Shown here in pieces: positions 25,862 through 32,853 of a stretch of 43,167 nt of DNA. How positions within the stretch are numbered: the first letter of the stretch is position 1; each line of letters starts with the position of its first letter. The position numbers were made by a program, and so were the translations under genes. This stretch comes from Woeseiaceae bacterium. GTDB lineage: Bacteria; Pseudomonadota; Gammaproteobacteria; Steroidobacterales; Woeseiaceae. A model generated the notes under the pieces. That model was not told the DNA's origin, made no database searches, and was given only the letters and a program-made list of their open reading frames with translations. The DNA is taken from assembly GCA_013043165.1 (NCBI GenBank), contig JABDOQ010000093.1, positions 1-43,167 on the forward strand. The letters run 5' to 3'.

Positions 25862-25887
25862 AAAAAGGCGGGCAACTGCCCGCCTTT
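25862..25887 (-). terminator. Rho-independent terminator of the TerB gene
   Basis: A perfect 10-bp stem (AAAGGCGGGC with GCCCGCCTTT, AACT loop) lies 28 bp past the stop of the TerB gene. Read on the minus strand it is followed by TTTTT, so it serves that gene; on the plus strand the T-run is only three long. Confidence 0.88.
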
Positions 25888-25914
25888 CCCGTACATTATT
25901 GGTCAGCGAAACCT

Positions 25915-26361
25915 TCAGCTAACATCGCCCGCGTGGAGGCCCGCGACCTGCCACGATTTGACGTGCAGCGCTTTCACGACGTTATCGAAAAAATCCTGCT
26001 CGAGCACGCTGACGCTCTCGTCGGCCCGGAATACATCCGCCAATGCCTGTACTGTTTCCGCGCGGTGAGCCTCGGACATTTTCTTGTACACGCTGTTGAG
26101 ATACTTGACCAACGTAGCTTCCGCATACAATTCGGCGCGTGCGGCAACACGAATGTCAGCGGCGCTGAAATCTTCGCCCGTGTGTGACTTGAGAATCTTA
26201 CGGATCAGGTCGACTTCGGATTGCTGAATACTCACGTCGGCGTTGGCCGCTCTTGCCAGCGTCATCAGCAATACTTCCTTGAACAGCTCATTTTCCTGGC
26301 CGGCACTGACCTCAGAGCCGCTGAAGATTTTCAATACATTCTTGAGATCTGCGATCGCCAT
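25915..26361 (-). CDS. TerB-like protein
   Basis: A 148-residue all-helical cytosolic protein of the TerB/DjlA-N fold: LMTLARAANADVSIQQSEVDLIRKIL at about 31-56 and ALADVFRADESVSVLEQDFFDNVVKAL at about 106-132 are the two repeated acidic helix pairs (shown as continuous in the chain). The acidic patches are thought to bind metal. Despite the family name, tellurite resistance is not implied. It is a single gene with its own terminator; ATG 26361 follows a weak GAG. Confidence 0.85.
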   Translation of the reverse strand: MAIADLKNVLKIFSGSEVSAGQENELFKEVLLMTLARAANADVSIQQSEVDLIRKILKSHTGEDFSAADIRVAARAELYAEATLVKYLNSVYKKMSEAHRAETVQALADVFRADESVSVLEQDFFDNVVKALHVKSWQVAGLHAGDVS

Positions 26362-26532
26362 TTTAAGTTCTCACTCATTGGTTTTGTTATGTGGCTGCGG
26401 TTCCCGCGCCGCCGGCAAGCCACGAAGTATACACGGCATTGCACAACAGGTTGTCGCCTCGCCGAGGTCGGCCGTCAATAATAACCCACAAAATGCGGCC
26501 ATTTGAAGGTGTCTACCAAACTAAATTTTTTC
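26362..26532. other. Intergenic region, no gene seen
   Basis: This 171-bp stretch separates the TerB start from the micro-ORF transcription unit. The only element noticed is TATACT on the minus strand (26426-26431), a possible -10 box for the TerB gene without a convincing -35 partner. No repeats, RNA gene or ORF with coding character were found. Confidence 0.4.
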
Positions 26533-26561
26533 TTGGAATTTATTGGCTTACAGGACATACT
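26533..26561 (+). promoter_or_regulatory. Sigma-70-like promoter of the micro-ORF unit
   Basis: TTGGAA (26533-26538) and CATACT (26556-26561) are separated by exactly 17 bases, and an A/T tract (26522-26531) lies directly upstream like an UP element. Transcription would start near 26567-26569, giving a transcript of about 165 nt ending at the terminator near 26734. Confidence 0.6.
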
Positions 26562-26580
26562 GACCGTGGGCTAACAATTG

Positions 26581-26594
26581 AAAGGAGGTGATCC
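26581..26594 (+). promoter_or_regulatory. 14-nt perfect Shine-Dalgarno, pairable with 26677-26685
   Basis: AAAGGAGGTGATCC is the exact complement of the 3' end of gammaproteobacterial 16S rRNA (GGATCACCTCCTTT), far longer than a normal SD. GGAGG is six bases before ATG 26595. The nine bases 26580-26588 are also exactly complementary to 26677-26685 just after the small ORF, so a stem can close around the ORF and hide the SD. Confidence 0.75.
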
Positions 26595-26675
26595 ATGTCT
26601 AGTGGGATAACAATGGTATCCAGAGAAACGGTGGGCCTGACAATGATTACGAAGTCCGGCAGTACGCGTCGCTAA
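26595..26675 (+). CDS. 26-residue micro-ORF behind a perfect SD
   Basis: The encoded peptide begins MSSGITMVSRETVGL and ends KSGSTRR. It has no cysteine, no membrane helix and no known signal; it is rich in Thr/Ser (five Thr) and basic at the C-terminus. Support is contextual: a promoter, an extreme ribosome site at ideal spacing, and a terminator 28 bp past the stop frame exactly this ORF, and no other plus-strand gene follows. It could be a functional peptide, or the ORF may be secondary to an RNA whose job is to bind 30S subunits or be regulated by the SD stem. I recognise no homologue. Confidence 0.5.
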   Translation: MSSGITMVSRETVGLTMITKSGSTRR

Positions 26676-26703
26676 CCCTCCTTTCCAGATACAGGTTCTC
26701 ACG

Positions 26704-26734
26704 GAAAGCCGCAGCAATGCGGCTTTCTTTGCTT
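26704..26734 (+). terminator. Rho-independent terminator of the micro-ORF unit
   Basis: A perfect 10-bp stem, GAAAGCCGCA (26704-26713) with TGCGGCTTTC (26718-26727), closed by a GCAA tetraloop and followed by TTTGCTT. The T-richness is on the plus strand, matching the micro-ORF transcript rather than the convergent gene at 26791. Confidence 0.8.
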
Positions 26735-26790
26735 CAGGGACCAGCAGCGGCGTGTGCCAATAGCCGTTTCCGGCAGTCGGCCGCCTCAGA

Positions 26791-27564
26791 TTACTCCGCT
26801 GTCGCAATGCGCCGGCGGATTACACCGTCATAGACCCGAGTTACATCGCAGGCGAGCGTGTCGCCCAGCAGTTCGGCATGTTTTTGGTATCCGCCACCGT
26901 TCGCGTACTGGTCATAGTCCCTGCCCATATCGGCATGGCTGTCGTAACCGTTGACGAGTTTGAAGTCGAAGTCGACATCATCAACGCCGTAAGCCGGGAA
27001 CATTACCCAGGCGCCGTTCCGGTAACCGCTCTCAATCGTATACTCTGTCCACGCATCCATCGCCGTAAAAACGTCTTCCATCGTCTTGCCGGTCATGGCC
27101 GAACAACTCGTAAACGTCAGGACAATGTTGTCCGGTGACGATTGGCCTGGCGATTCCTTGAGTTGCATCGTTGCGTAGTTGCTGTGGCTGTCACAGCTCA
27201 GGACCTTGGCGAATGCCGCCGCCTGTTTGGCTCCATTGGTGATCCAGGAGTCCGCACCGGCGCCAAGTTCTTCGCCCGTTGGCGCGGCGCCCAGCCAACC
27301 CAAATCAAATGTTTCTCCGCCAAAATAATGCGGCGTCAGCGTCATGGCGAAGTAGTTGCCGGTACCCTGCTCGTCCATATAGGCGTTCCAGCCAGTAATG
27401 ACTTTTTCGAGATCCGCGGGGCCCTGGCCCTTGTTGTAGTTACAGGTGTAGGTTTCCACGGGATAAATGACCGGCTCCTCGCTGCTCTCCTGCGCCCATG
27501 TCGCAGCAAAACCCAGCGTAGCCGCTAGCAACGCCGACACCTGTACGATATAAGTTGTTTTCAT
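26791..27564 (-). CDS. Secreted protein of unknown function, internally duplicated
   Basis: A 257-residue protein with a signal peptide (about 1-24, ending AQES). Two similar halves are visible: the pattern W-x-x-Y-(x)n-aromatic occurs at GWNAYMDEQGTGNYFAMTLTP and AWTEYTIESGYRNGAWVMFP, each followed by a segment with DFD/FDLG and KLxNGYDS-like residues, suggesting two ABM-like alpha/beta barrels. Four or more cysteines in the mature part could form disulfides. An AAGGAG eight bases before ATG 27564 is an excellent ribosome site. No family name can be given with confidence. Confidence 0.75.
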   Translation of the reverse strand: MKTTYIVQVSALLAATLGFAATWAQESSEEPVIYPVETYTCNYNKGQGPADLEKVITGWNAYMDEQGTGNYFAMTLTPHYFGGETFDLGWLGAAPTGEELGAGADSWITNGAKQAAAFAKVLSCDSHSNYATMQLKESPGQSSPDNIVLTFTSCSAMTGKTMEDVFTAMDAWTEYTIESGYRNGAWVMFPAYGVDDVDFDFKLVNGYDSHADMGRDYDQYANGGGYQKHAELLGDTLACDVTRVYDGVIRRRIATAE

Positions 27565-27657
27565 CTTGTCATCTCCTTCAGCAATCCGTGGAATATTAGC
27601 ATCGGCCGTATTCCTGCAGAGTATAGATCAGAAAGCCGGAGCGACCCGATACCGGCA

Positions 27658-28929
27658 TCAGGCGACAACGATGCCAGCAAGCGCGGTCAGCAGTTCATCA
27701 ATTTCCTCACGGCTGTTGTAGTGCACGGGCCCGACACGCACGGCGCCGCCCGTCTCGTAAATCCCGAGGGCTTTCGCAACTTCCACGGCGTAATTATGGC
27801 CGCTCCACACGAATATATTTTGCCGCGCGAGGGACTCGGCGATAGTGGCGGACGCGACGGAATTATGGGTAAAGGCGACCGTGGGGACGCGGCGCCGCAT
27901 TGCATCCGCCGCCGTAATTCCCTGCACTGTCACACCGCGAATCTGCATGAGTCCGTCGATCAGGTGCTCGGCCAACGACCTTTCGTAGTCAAACAAATAG
28001 TCCATTGCCGCGTGCAGCGCCTGGCGCCGCCCTGAAAACTGCGGCCAGCGATCCGCATAATCCTGCGCCATTGTGTCGCCGATCCAGGCGAAATAGTCGA
28101 CAATGGCAGCCACGCCGGCAATACCCTCATGGCTCTGGGTGCCGGTCTCGAAACTACCAGGTATGACCTCGGGCGCCGGCCTTACCTTGTACGGTTCGAG
28201 GCGCTCCAGCATTTTTCTTCGCCCCCAGAGTATGCCCTGGTGGGGCCCGAAGAATTTGTAGGCAGAGCACACCAGGAAGTCACAGCCAATCTGTTGCACA
28301 TCGGTCGCAACATGGGGCGCCGACTGTACGGCGTCGATGTAGGTAATCGCGCCGGCGTCCCGGGCTTTGGCACAAATCGTAGCAATATCGTTGATCGTAC
28401 CGGTCAGGTTGCTGGCACCGCCGACACACAGCAGGCGCGTCCTGTCGGTCAGCAGTTTATCCAAGACTTCAAGTTCAAATTCGAAGGTTTCTTTGTTGAA
28501 CGGCAGCCACTTGACGTTCAGTCCGAGGTCGCGGGCCATCAGAACCCACGGCCATACGTTTGCATCGTGGTCCATTTGCGACAGGATTATCTCGTCGCCG
28601 CGATTGAAAATGCGGCCGATAGAACGTGACAGATGGAGAGTAATCGTCGTCATGTTCTGTCCGAACACGATCTCGTCCGGCGATGGCGCATTTAAAAAGT
28701 CCGCCATCGCGACGCGTGCTGACTCGACGACCTGATCCGCATCCATCGAAGATGCGAAGTAACCGCCGATATTGGCGTTTTTTTTCAGCAGGCAGTCCGA
28801 CACGGCGTCGGCCACCGATGCCGCCACCTGTGTGCCGGCAGGATTGTCAAAGTAAATACGCCGGACACCGTTGTCCGTGATCGAGAGCGCAGGAAACTGC
28901 GACCTCACCGATTCGAGATCGATTTGCAT
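27658..28929 (-). CDS. Cysteine desulfurase-like PLP enzyme without the usual Cys
   Basis: A 423-residue class V aminotransferase-fold protein of the cysteine-desulfurase-like (TIGR01976-type) group. The PLP lysine is Lys225 in CSAYKFFGPHQG and the DAVQSAPH block carries the cofactor Asp. SufS-type enzymes have a catalytic Cys in the GHHCA loop; here that place reads SGHNYA (376-381), so sulfur transfer through that Cys is unlikely and another lyase or transferase activity is more probable. ATG 28929 is 3 bp after the stop of the preceding small gene, in the ECF-sigma operon. Confidence 0.88.
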   Translation of the reverse strand: MQIDLESVRSQFPALSITDNGVRRIYFDNPAGTQVAASVADAVSDCLLKKNANIGGYFASSMDADQVVESARVAMADFLNAPSPDEIVFGQNMTTITLHLSRSIGRIFNRGDEIILSQMDHDANVWPWVLMARDLGLNVKWLPFNKETFEFELEVLDKLLTDRTRLLCVGGASNLTGTINDIATICAKARDAGAITYIDAVQSAPHVATDVQQIGCDFLVCSAYKFFGPHQGILWGRRKMLERLEPYKVRPAPEVIPGSFETGTQSHEGIAGVAAIVDYFAWIGDTMAQDYADRWPQFSGRRQALHAAMDYLFDYERSLAEHLIDGLMQIRGVTVQGITAADAMRRRVPTVAFTHNSVASATIAESLARQNIFVWSGHNYAVEVAKALGIYETGGAVRVGPVHYNSREEIDELLTALAGIVVA

Positions 28930-28932
28930 GAA

Positions 28933-29139
28933 CTAGTCCTGTGGCTTTCCGCCCCACTTTTCGCGGTGTGCGTCTTCGGCGCGCTGCCTCACCTTCGCGT
29001 GCCTGCGCGTCAGCAGGAGCGAGTTCGGGTCACACACATCAGGCCTTATAATTCCAAGGTCGCTGGCAGCATCGAACAGGCTGGGATACCAGCGCTCCCA
29101 GTTGGGCAATAGGGCTTCGACCTTTTCGCGAAGAGTCAT
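28933..29139 (-). CDS. Small conserved-looking protein (68 aa)
   Basis: A 68-residue soluble protein with WERWYPSLFDAASDLGII and a basic C-terminal half (TRRHAKVRQRAEDAHREKWGG). ATG 29139 is the best start; the frame is open further up but overlaps the previous gene. It is placed between the anti-sigma-like gene (43 bp upstream) and the PLP-enzyme gene (3 bp downstream), all on one strand, so co-transcription is likely. No family recognised. Confidence 0.6.
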   Translation of the reverse strand: MTLREKVEALLPNWERWYPSLFDAASDLGIIRPDVCDPNSLLLTRRHAKVRQRAEDAHREKWGGKPQD

Positions 29140-29182
29140 TGCCAGAATGTAACCGAGCGACCCGGCTTTGACAAACGAATCG

Positions 29183-29521
29183 CTAGTCGTCCAGCGCTCG
29201 CAAACCAAGCAGGAAGGCCGCCAGCAGCATTGCACCAAGGACGACAAGCGGCGCCTGCGGAAGCAGTGCGCTTGTCGTAGCCAGGAGTTCCTGAGGAAGC
29301 AACGATGACAGGCGAACAGCGGCCGTCACGAGCCCGGCCAACGGCTTTAATGCAATCGTCCCGCCAATCAGGGCAGCAACCGGCAGGGCCAGGCGCCTGA
29401 GCCAGAGTCTACGACGGATGCGGCCGACGATCTTCGCGCTGAAGCCATCGTCAGCGATCGGCGCCGAGTCGAACATCGACTCCAGCAAGCGGTCCTCAGC
29501 GTCTTTGACTTTTTCAGCCAT
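29183..29521 (-). CDS. Putative anti-sigma factor, membrane protein
   Basis: A 112-residue protein. The first 35 residues are charged and helical (AEKVKDAEDRLLESMFDSAPIADDGFSAKIV), like the cytosolic sigma-binding part of small anti-sigma factors, and two hydrophobic helices follow (about 45-65 and 85-108). ATG 29521 overlaps the end of the ECF sigma gene by 8 bp, the usual arrangement for a sigma/anti-sigma pair. No zinc-binding HxxxCxxC motif is present, so it is not a ZAS-type factor. The role is inferred from position and layout. Confidence 0.7.
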   Translation of the reverse strand: MAEKVKDAEDRLLESMFDSAPIADDGFSAKIVGRIRRRLWLRRLALPVAALIGGTIALKPLAGLVTAAVRLSSLLPQELLATTSALLPQAPLVVLGAMLLAAFLLGLRALDD

Positions 29522-30065
29522 GTTGATGATCTTTGATGTCAAAATCTGTCCTGATTTTCTGTTTACCACGAAATATCACCGATTTCACTGTACCCACCGG
29601 CATTGAGGTCGCGTCGCTAATTTCACGATGTGACAGTCCGCATGCATAAGACATGATCATGATCGCGCGCTCATCATCGTCCAATACGGCAAGCAGTTTA
29701 TCCAGATCCGCCACTTCGTCCGACTGGACGCTGTAATGCTGTCCTTCCGTTTCCATCTTGTGTCCGACCTGGTCGAGAATTTCGGCATAGCGTTTCGATT
29801 TTCGCTTCGACTGCAGGAAGGTCGTGTACGCGACCTTCAGCAACCAACCGATAAACGATCCGCGGCCCGAAAACGTGTGTAGTTTGTCCCAGGCGTGCAT
29901 GAAGCAGTCCTGCGCCAGGTCATCTGCGGCTGCGAAGTCGCCGCTCAACTTGCGCAGGAAATTACGCACCTGCGACTGGTGACGCCGCACCAGCTCCCCG
30001 AAGGCCGCAGCATCCTGTCTGGATACCGCTGTCGCGACGAGCTGATGGTCCTCACCGTTTCTCAA
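29514..30065 (-). CDS. ECF-type RNA polymerase sigma factor
   Basis: A 183-residue sigma-70 family protein with region 2 (about 20-85: LVRRHQSQVRNFLRKLSGD, DDLAQDCFMHAWDKL, GWLLKVAYTTFLQSKR) and region 4 (about 125-175: LDDDERAIMIMSYACGLSHREIS, GTVKSVIFRGKQKIR; the residues are listed as motif blocks). It lacks regions 1 and 3, as ECF factors do. The start is TTG 30065 with a weak GGA upstream, 14 bp after the DUF6249 gene. It should direct transcription of a stress regulon, probably including its own operon. Confidence 0.92.
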   Translation of the reverse strand: MRNGEDHQLVATAVSRQDAAAFGELVRRHQSQVRNFLRKLSGDFAAADDLAQDCFMHAWDKLHTFSGRGSFIGWLLKVAYTTFLQSKRKSKRYAEILDQVGHKMETEGQHYSVQSDEVADLDKLLAVLDDDERAIMIMSYACGLSHREISDATSMPVGTVKSVIFRGKQKIRTDFDIKDHQHG

Positions 30066-30079
30066 TCTGGATTATCCGC

Positions 30080-30445
30080 TTATTGGCCGCGTTCTGTGAA
30101 TCCATAAAGGATCATATACGCGATTCCGATGGCAAACGGGAAGGCCGCGCCTGCCAGGATGCCACGCAAAGCATCACCACTGTCATCCGGAACGGCAAAA
30201 CCGCACAGCACCAGGCCGACAGCGATTGCCATCCAGAGGACGCCAAGGCGGAGGTCCTTGTCCTTGCTTGCCTTCGGGTGACCCAGCCGGTCAATGATTT
30301 CAGGCGTCAGTTCATGACCTTTGTCGAGCGCAATTCGAAAGGTCTTCTGCATTTCGTGGCGTGCGCGGTAGCGAAACCAGAACAACGCCACAAAGACCAC
30401 GGCCAGTGACAAAAACATCACGATGGGAATCAGTTCTTCAATCAC
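30080..30445 (-). CDS. DUF6249-type membrane protein
   Basis: A 121-residue protein with an N-terminal helix (about 5-24), a cytosolic stretch containing LTPEIIDRLGHP, and two more helices (about 68-85 and 93-115). This matches small DUF6249 membrane proteins commonly found beside ECF sigma genes. The start is GTG 30445, overlapping the end of a possible upstream 54-codon gene by 8 bp. It leads the sigma/anti-sigma block. Function unknown; it may be a signal sensor. Confidence 0.8.
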   Translation of the reverse strand: MIEELIPIVMFLSLAVVFVALFWFRYRARHEMQKTFRIALDKGHELTPEIIDRLGHPKASKDKDLRLGVLWMAIAVGLVLCGFAVPDDSGDALRGILAGAAFPFAIGIAYMILYGFTERGQ

Positions 30446-30602
30446 TTCGAGTACTCCAGATTTCGGTTACAGGGATTGTCTTCACCCTGTAGATGCCTGC
30501 TTCAATGGTTTTGGATGCACCGATGTAAGCCATTGTTTTTATTAAAATAATAATCGAAAACCCGGCACTGACGGCGGCTACGACCTCGATGACCAGCCTC
30601 AT
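30438..30602 (-). CDS. Possible 54-aa membrane protein
   Basis: An ORF starting at ATG 30602 with one strongly hydrophobic stretch (about 3-28, including AGFSIIILIKTMAYIG) and a polar tail. Its end overlaps the GTG start of the DUF6249 gene by 8 bp, the arrangement expected of a coupled upstream gene. The ribosome site is weak, and the frame can be extended to TTG 30623. It lies in a stretch with more A/T than its neighbours. It could equally be a leader rather than a stable protein. Confidence 0.45.
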   Translation of the reverse strand: MRLVIEVVAAVSAGFSIIILIKTMAYIGASKTIEAGIYRVKTIPVTEIWSTRSD

Positions 30603-30667
30603 ACGAAACCACGCCGTAGTCAACCGGGTTTAAACCCGAAGCCGCTTTGGCACCGTTTACACCGGGC

Positions 30668-31516
30668 ATGAAGGCCATAAGTCGACAGCTGGACCGCTTC
30701 AAGGATCCGCGCCATTACCAGATCGCCGTACTCACGTCGCTGGTCTGCTTTGGCGTAGTCGTCCTCGACTTTGGAATTCACTGGCAGAACGCTGTCGCTA
30801 TCGTAGCCACCGCGCTGGCCGTTCAGCTGCTCGGCACCATTTATGCACACCTGCCCCGATTCGATCCGCTAAGCCCGTTGATTACATCGCTGTCGCTGAC
30901 ACTGCTGCTGCGCACTGACGAGGTTGCACTCGCGGCCGTCGCGGCGGCGATTGCGATCGGCAGCAAATTCCTGATTCGATTTCGCGGCAAACATGTATTT
31001 AACCCGGCCAACCTGGCGCTCGTAACCCTCATGCTGGCAAGCGACCAGGCCTGGGTTTCTTCCGGACAATGGGGCAGCGCGGCTATCGGTGCATTCACTC
31101 TGGCCTGCCTGGGATTCCTGGTGCTGACGCGGGCGCGACGCGCAGAGACGACGATTGCGTTTCTGCTGATTTATGCGACTTTGCTGTTCGGCCGAGCCCT
31201 CTGGCTCGGCGATCCCCTCGCTATTCCGCTGCATCAACTGCAGAACGGTGCGCTATTGATCTTCGCCTTTTTCATGATCTCCGATCCGAAGACCACGCCC
31301 AATTCGGCAGCTGGCCGCGTGTTATTTGCGACCGTCGTCGCTGCCATCGCTTTCACGATTCAGTTCATTTTTTACGAGCCGAACGGTCCGATCCTCGCAC
31401 TGATCATATCGGCACCCACGGTTCCGCTGATCGACATGCTCATGCGGGGCCGGATCTACCGATGGAAACGTCCCGCCGCTCGTGCAGGGAATCAAGTCAA
31501 AGGAGTTTACCGATGA
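30668..31516 (+). CDS. RnfD/NqrB-like membrane protein
   Basis: A 282-residue protein with about eight to ten hydrophobic helices. HVFNPANLAL and FFMISDPKTTPNS are the conserved blocks of RnfD/NqrB, the membrane subunits of ion-pumping flavin electron-transfer complexes. The S-G-A-T motif that carries covalent FMN in those proteins is not found; the segment between the two blocks is short. No other Rnf or Nqr subunits are nearby. ATG 30668 is preferred; TTG 30647 is possible. Its stop overlaps the start of the DUF2330 gene (ATGA), so the two products probably work together. Confidence 0.8.
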   Translation: MKAISRQLDRFKDPRHYQIAVLTSLVCFGVVVLDFGIHWQNAVAIVATALAVQLLGTIYAHLPRFDPLSPLITSLSLTLLLRTDEVALAAVAAAIAIGSKFLIRFRGKHVFNPANLALVTLMLASDQAWVSSGQWGSAAIGAFTLACLGFLVLTRARRAETTIAFLLIYATLLFGRALWLGDPLAIPLHQLQNGALLIFAFFMISDPKTTPNSAAGRVLFATVVAAIAFTIQFIFYEPNGPILALIISAPTVPLIDMLMRGRIYRWKRPAARAGNQVKGVYR

Positions 31517-32853
31517 AAATCCTCATATCTGTCGTTACCGCACTGCTGACGATCGTCGTTACAACATCTGCCCAGGCATTCTGCGGCTTCTATGTCGCAC
31601 GCGCCGACACGAGCCTGTTCAACCGCGCGTCGCAGGTAGTCCTGGTTCGCGACGGCAACAGGACCGTCATCACGATGGCGAACGACTTCGAGGGTAAGGT
31701 TGCCGACTTTGCGATTGTTGTACCGGTTCCGACCAGGATAGAGCGCGAACAAATCAATATCGGTGATCGCGCCATCGTTCAGCACCTCGATGCTTACACA
31801 TCACCGCGGCTCGTTGAATACCACGATCCGGACCCCTGCCTGCGATACGATCGCATGGAAATGTCTCAGGACAGCGCAGCGTTGCCGAAAGCCGGCGCCG
31901 AACTAAAACGCGCTGCGCGTTCGCAAGGGGTCACAATCGAGGCCAGCTACACGGTCGGTGAGTACGACATCCTGATACTGTCGGCTGCGCAAAGTGACGG
32001 GCTCATTCGCTGGCTAAACGACAACGGCTACCGCATTCCCCGCGGCGCAAAAGGTGTCGTCGACAGCTACCTGAAGCAGGACATGCGCTTCTTCGTCGCC
32101 AAGGTGAACCTCGAAGAGCAATCGAAGCTGGGTTATCAATACCTGCGCCCGCTGCAGATCGCTTATGAGAGCAACAAATTCATGCTGCCGATCCGGCTCG
32201 GTACGCTGAATGCCAAGGGCAAACAGGAGCTCTACGTCTACGCACTGACTCGCACGGGGCGTGTCGAGACGACGAACTACCGAACGGTGAAACTCCCGAC
32301 CAACACCGAGGTCCCCGAGTTTGTACAGGGCGAATTCGCCGATTTCTATCGCGCAATGTTCGACAAGCAGACGCGAGCAGAAAACGGCCGCGCTGTATTC
32401 CTCGAGTACGCCTGGGATATGGCGTGGTGTGATCCCTGCGCTGCCGATCCGCTAAGTGCAAGGGAGCTGCGTAAACTCGGCGTATTCTGGGTGGGTGGAG
32501 ACAACAGCCGCACGAGCAAGATCGCGCCAGCACCGGCGCAGAACGTATTCGTTACGCGACTGCACGTTCGCTATGACCGCGAGCATTTTCCGGAAGATCT
32601 TGTTTTCCAGGAGACCGGTGATCGGCAAAATTACCAGGGCCGATACGTCATACGTCATCCGTGGAAAGGCGCGACCAGCTGCGATGCGACAGAATATCAG
32701 GCGGGTGTTCGCGATCGCCAGGAACGCGAGGCACAGCAACTGGCCAATCTGACGGGCTGGAATATCGATGACATCCGCGCGAAGATCCAGTTCGCCGGCG
32801 GCGAGCCGCCTCCGCCCCGGAAAGAGCCATGGTGGAAACGGCTTTGGGGTTAA
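31513..32853 (+). CDS. DUF2330 family exported protein
   Basis: A 446-residue protein with a signal peptide (about 1-22, SAQA then FCGF) and the DUF2330 opening CGFYVARAD followed by repeated beta segments (VVLVRDGNRTVITMANDF, FAIVVPVPT). Six or so cysteines in pairs (HDPDPC, CDPC, SCD) suggest disulfides. The C-terminus is a Pro-rich cytosolic-type tail without a second helix. An AGGAG at 31501-31505 supports ATG 31513, which overlaps the stop of the RnfD-like gene. The same frame is open far upstream inside that gene but is not coding. Function unknown; convergent with the korB-like gene by 4 bp. Confidence 0.88.
   Translation: MKILISVVTALLTIVVTTSAQAFCGFYVARADTSLFNRASQVVLVRDGNRTVITMANDFEGKVADFAIVVPVPTRIEREQINIGDRAIVQHLDAYTSPRLVEYHDPDPCLRYDRMEMSQDSAALPKAGAELKRAARSQGVTIEASYTVGEYDILILSAAQSDGLIRWLNDNGYRIPRGAKGVVDSYLKQDMRFFVAKVNLEEQSKLGYQYLRPLQIAYESNKFMLPIRLGTLNAKGKQELYVYALTRTGRVETTNYRTVKLPTNTEVPEFVQGEFADFYRAMFDKQTRAENGRAVFLEYAWDMAWCDPCAADPLSARELRKLGVFWVGGDNSRTSKIAPAPAQNVFVTRLHVRYDREHFPEDLVFQETGDRQNYQGRYVIRHPWKGATSCDATEYQAGVRDRQEREAQQLANLTGWNIDDIRAKIQFAGGEPPPPRKEPWWKRLWG

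Noticed and set aside
26581..26596. Remnant of a 16S rRNA 3' end on the minus strand
   Set aside because: Only about 16 bases match and the flanks do not; as a perfect SD directly before an ATG, with promoter and terminator, a translation signal is more likely.
26595..26675. Amino-acid attenuator leader peptide
   Set aside because: There is no downstream biosynthetic gene on the plus strand; the next gene is convergent.
27658..28929. Calling the PLP enzyme a true cysteine desulfurase
   Set aside because: The catalytic Cys loop is replaced by SGHNYA.
31069..31512. N-terminal extension of the DUF2330 frame
   Set aside because: Overlaps the RnfD-like gene in another frame; the signal peptide and AGGAG site place the start at 31513.
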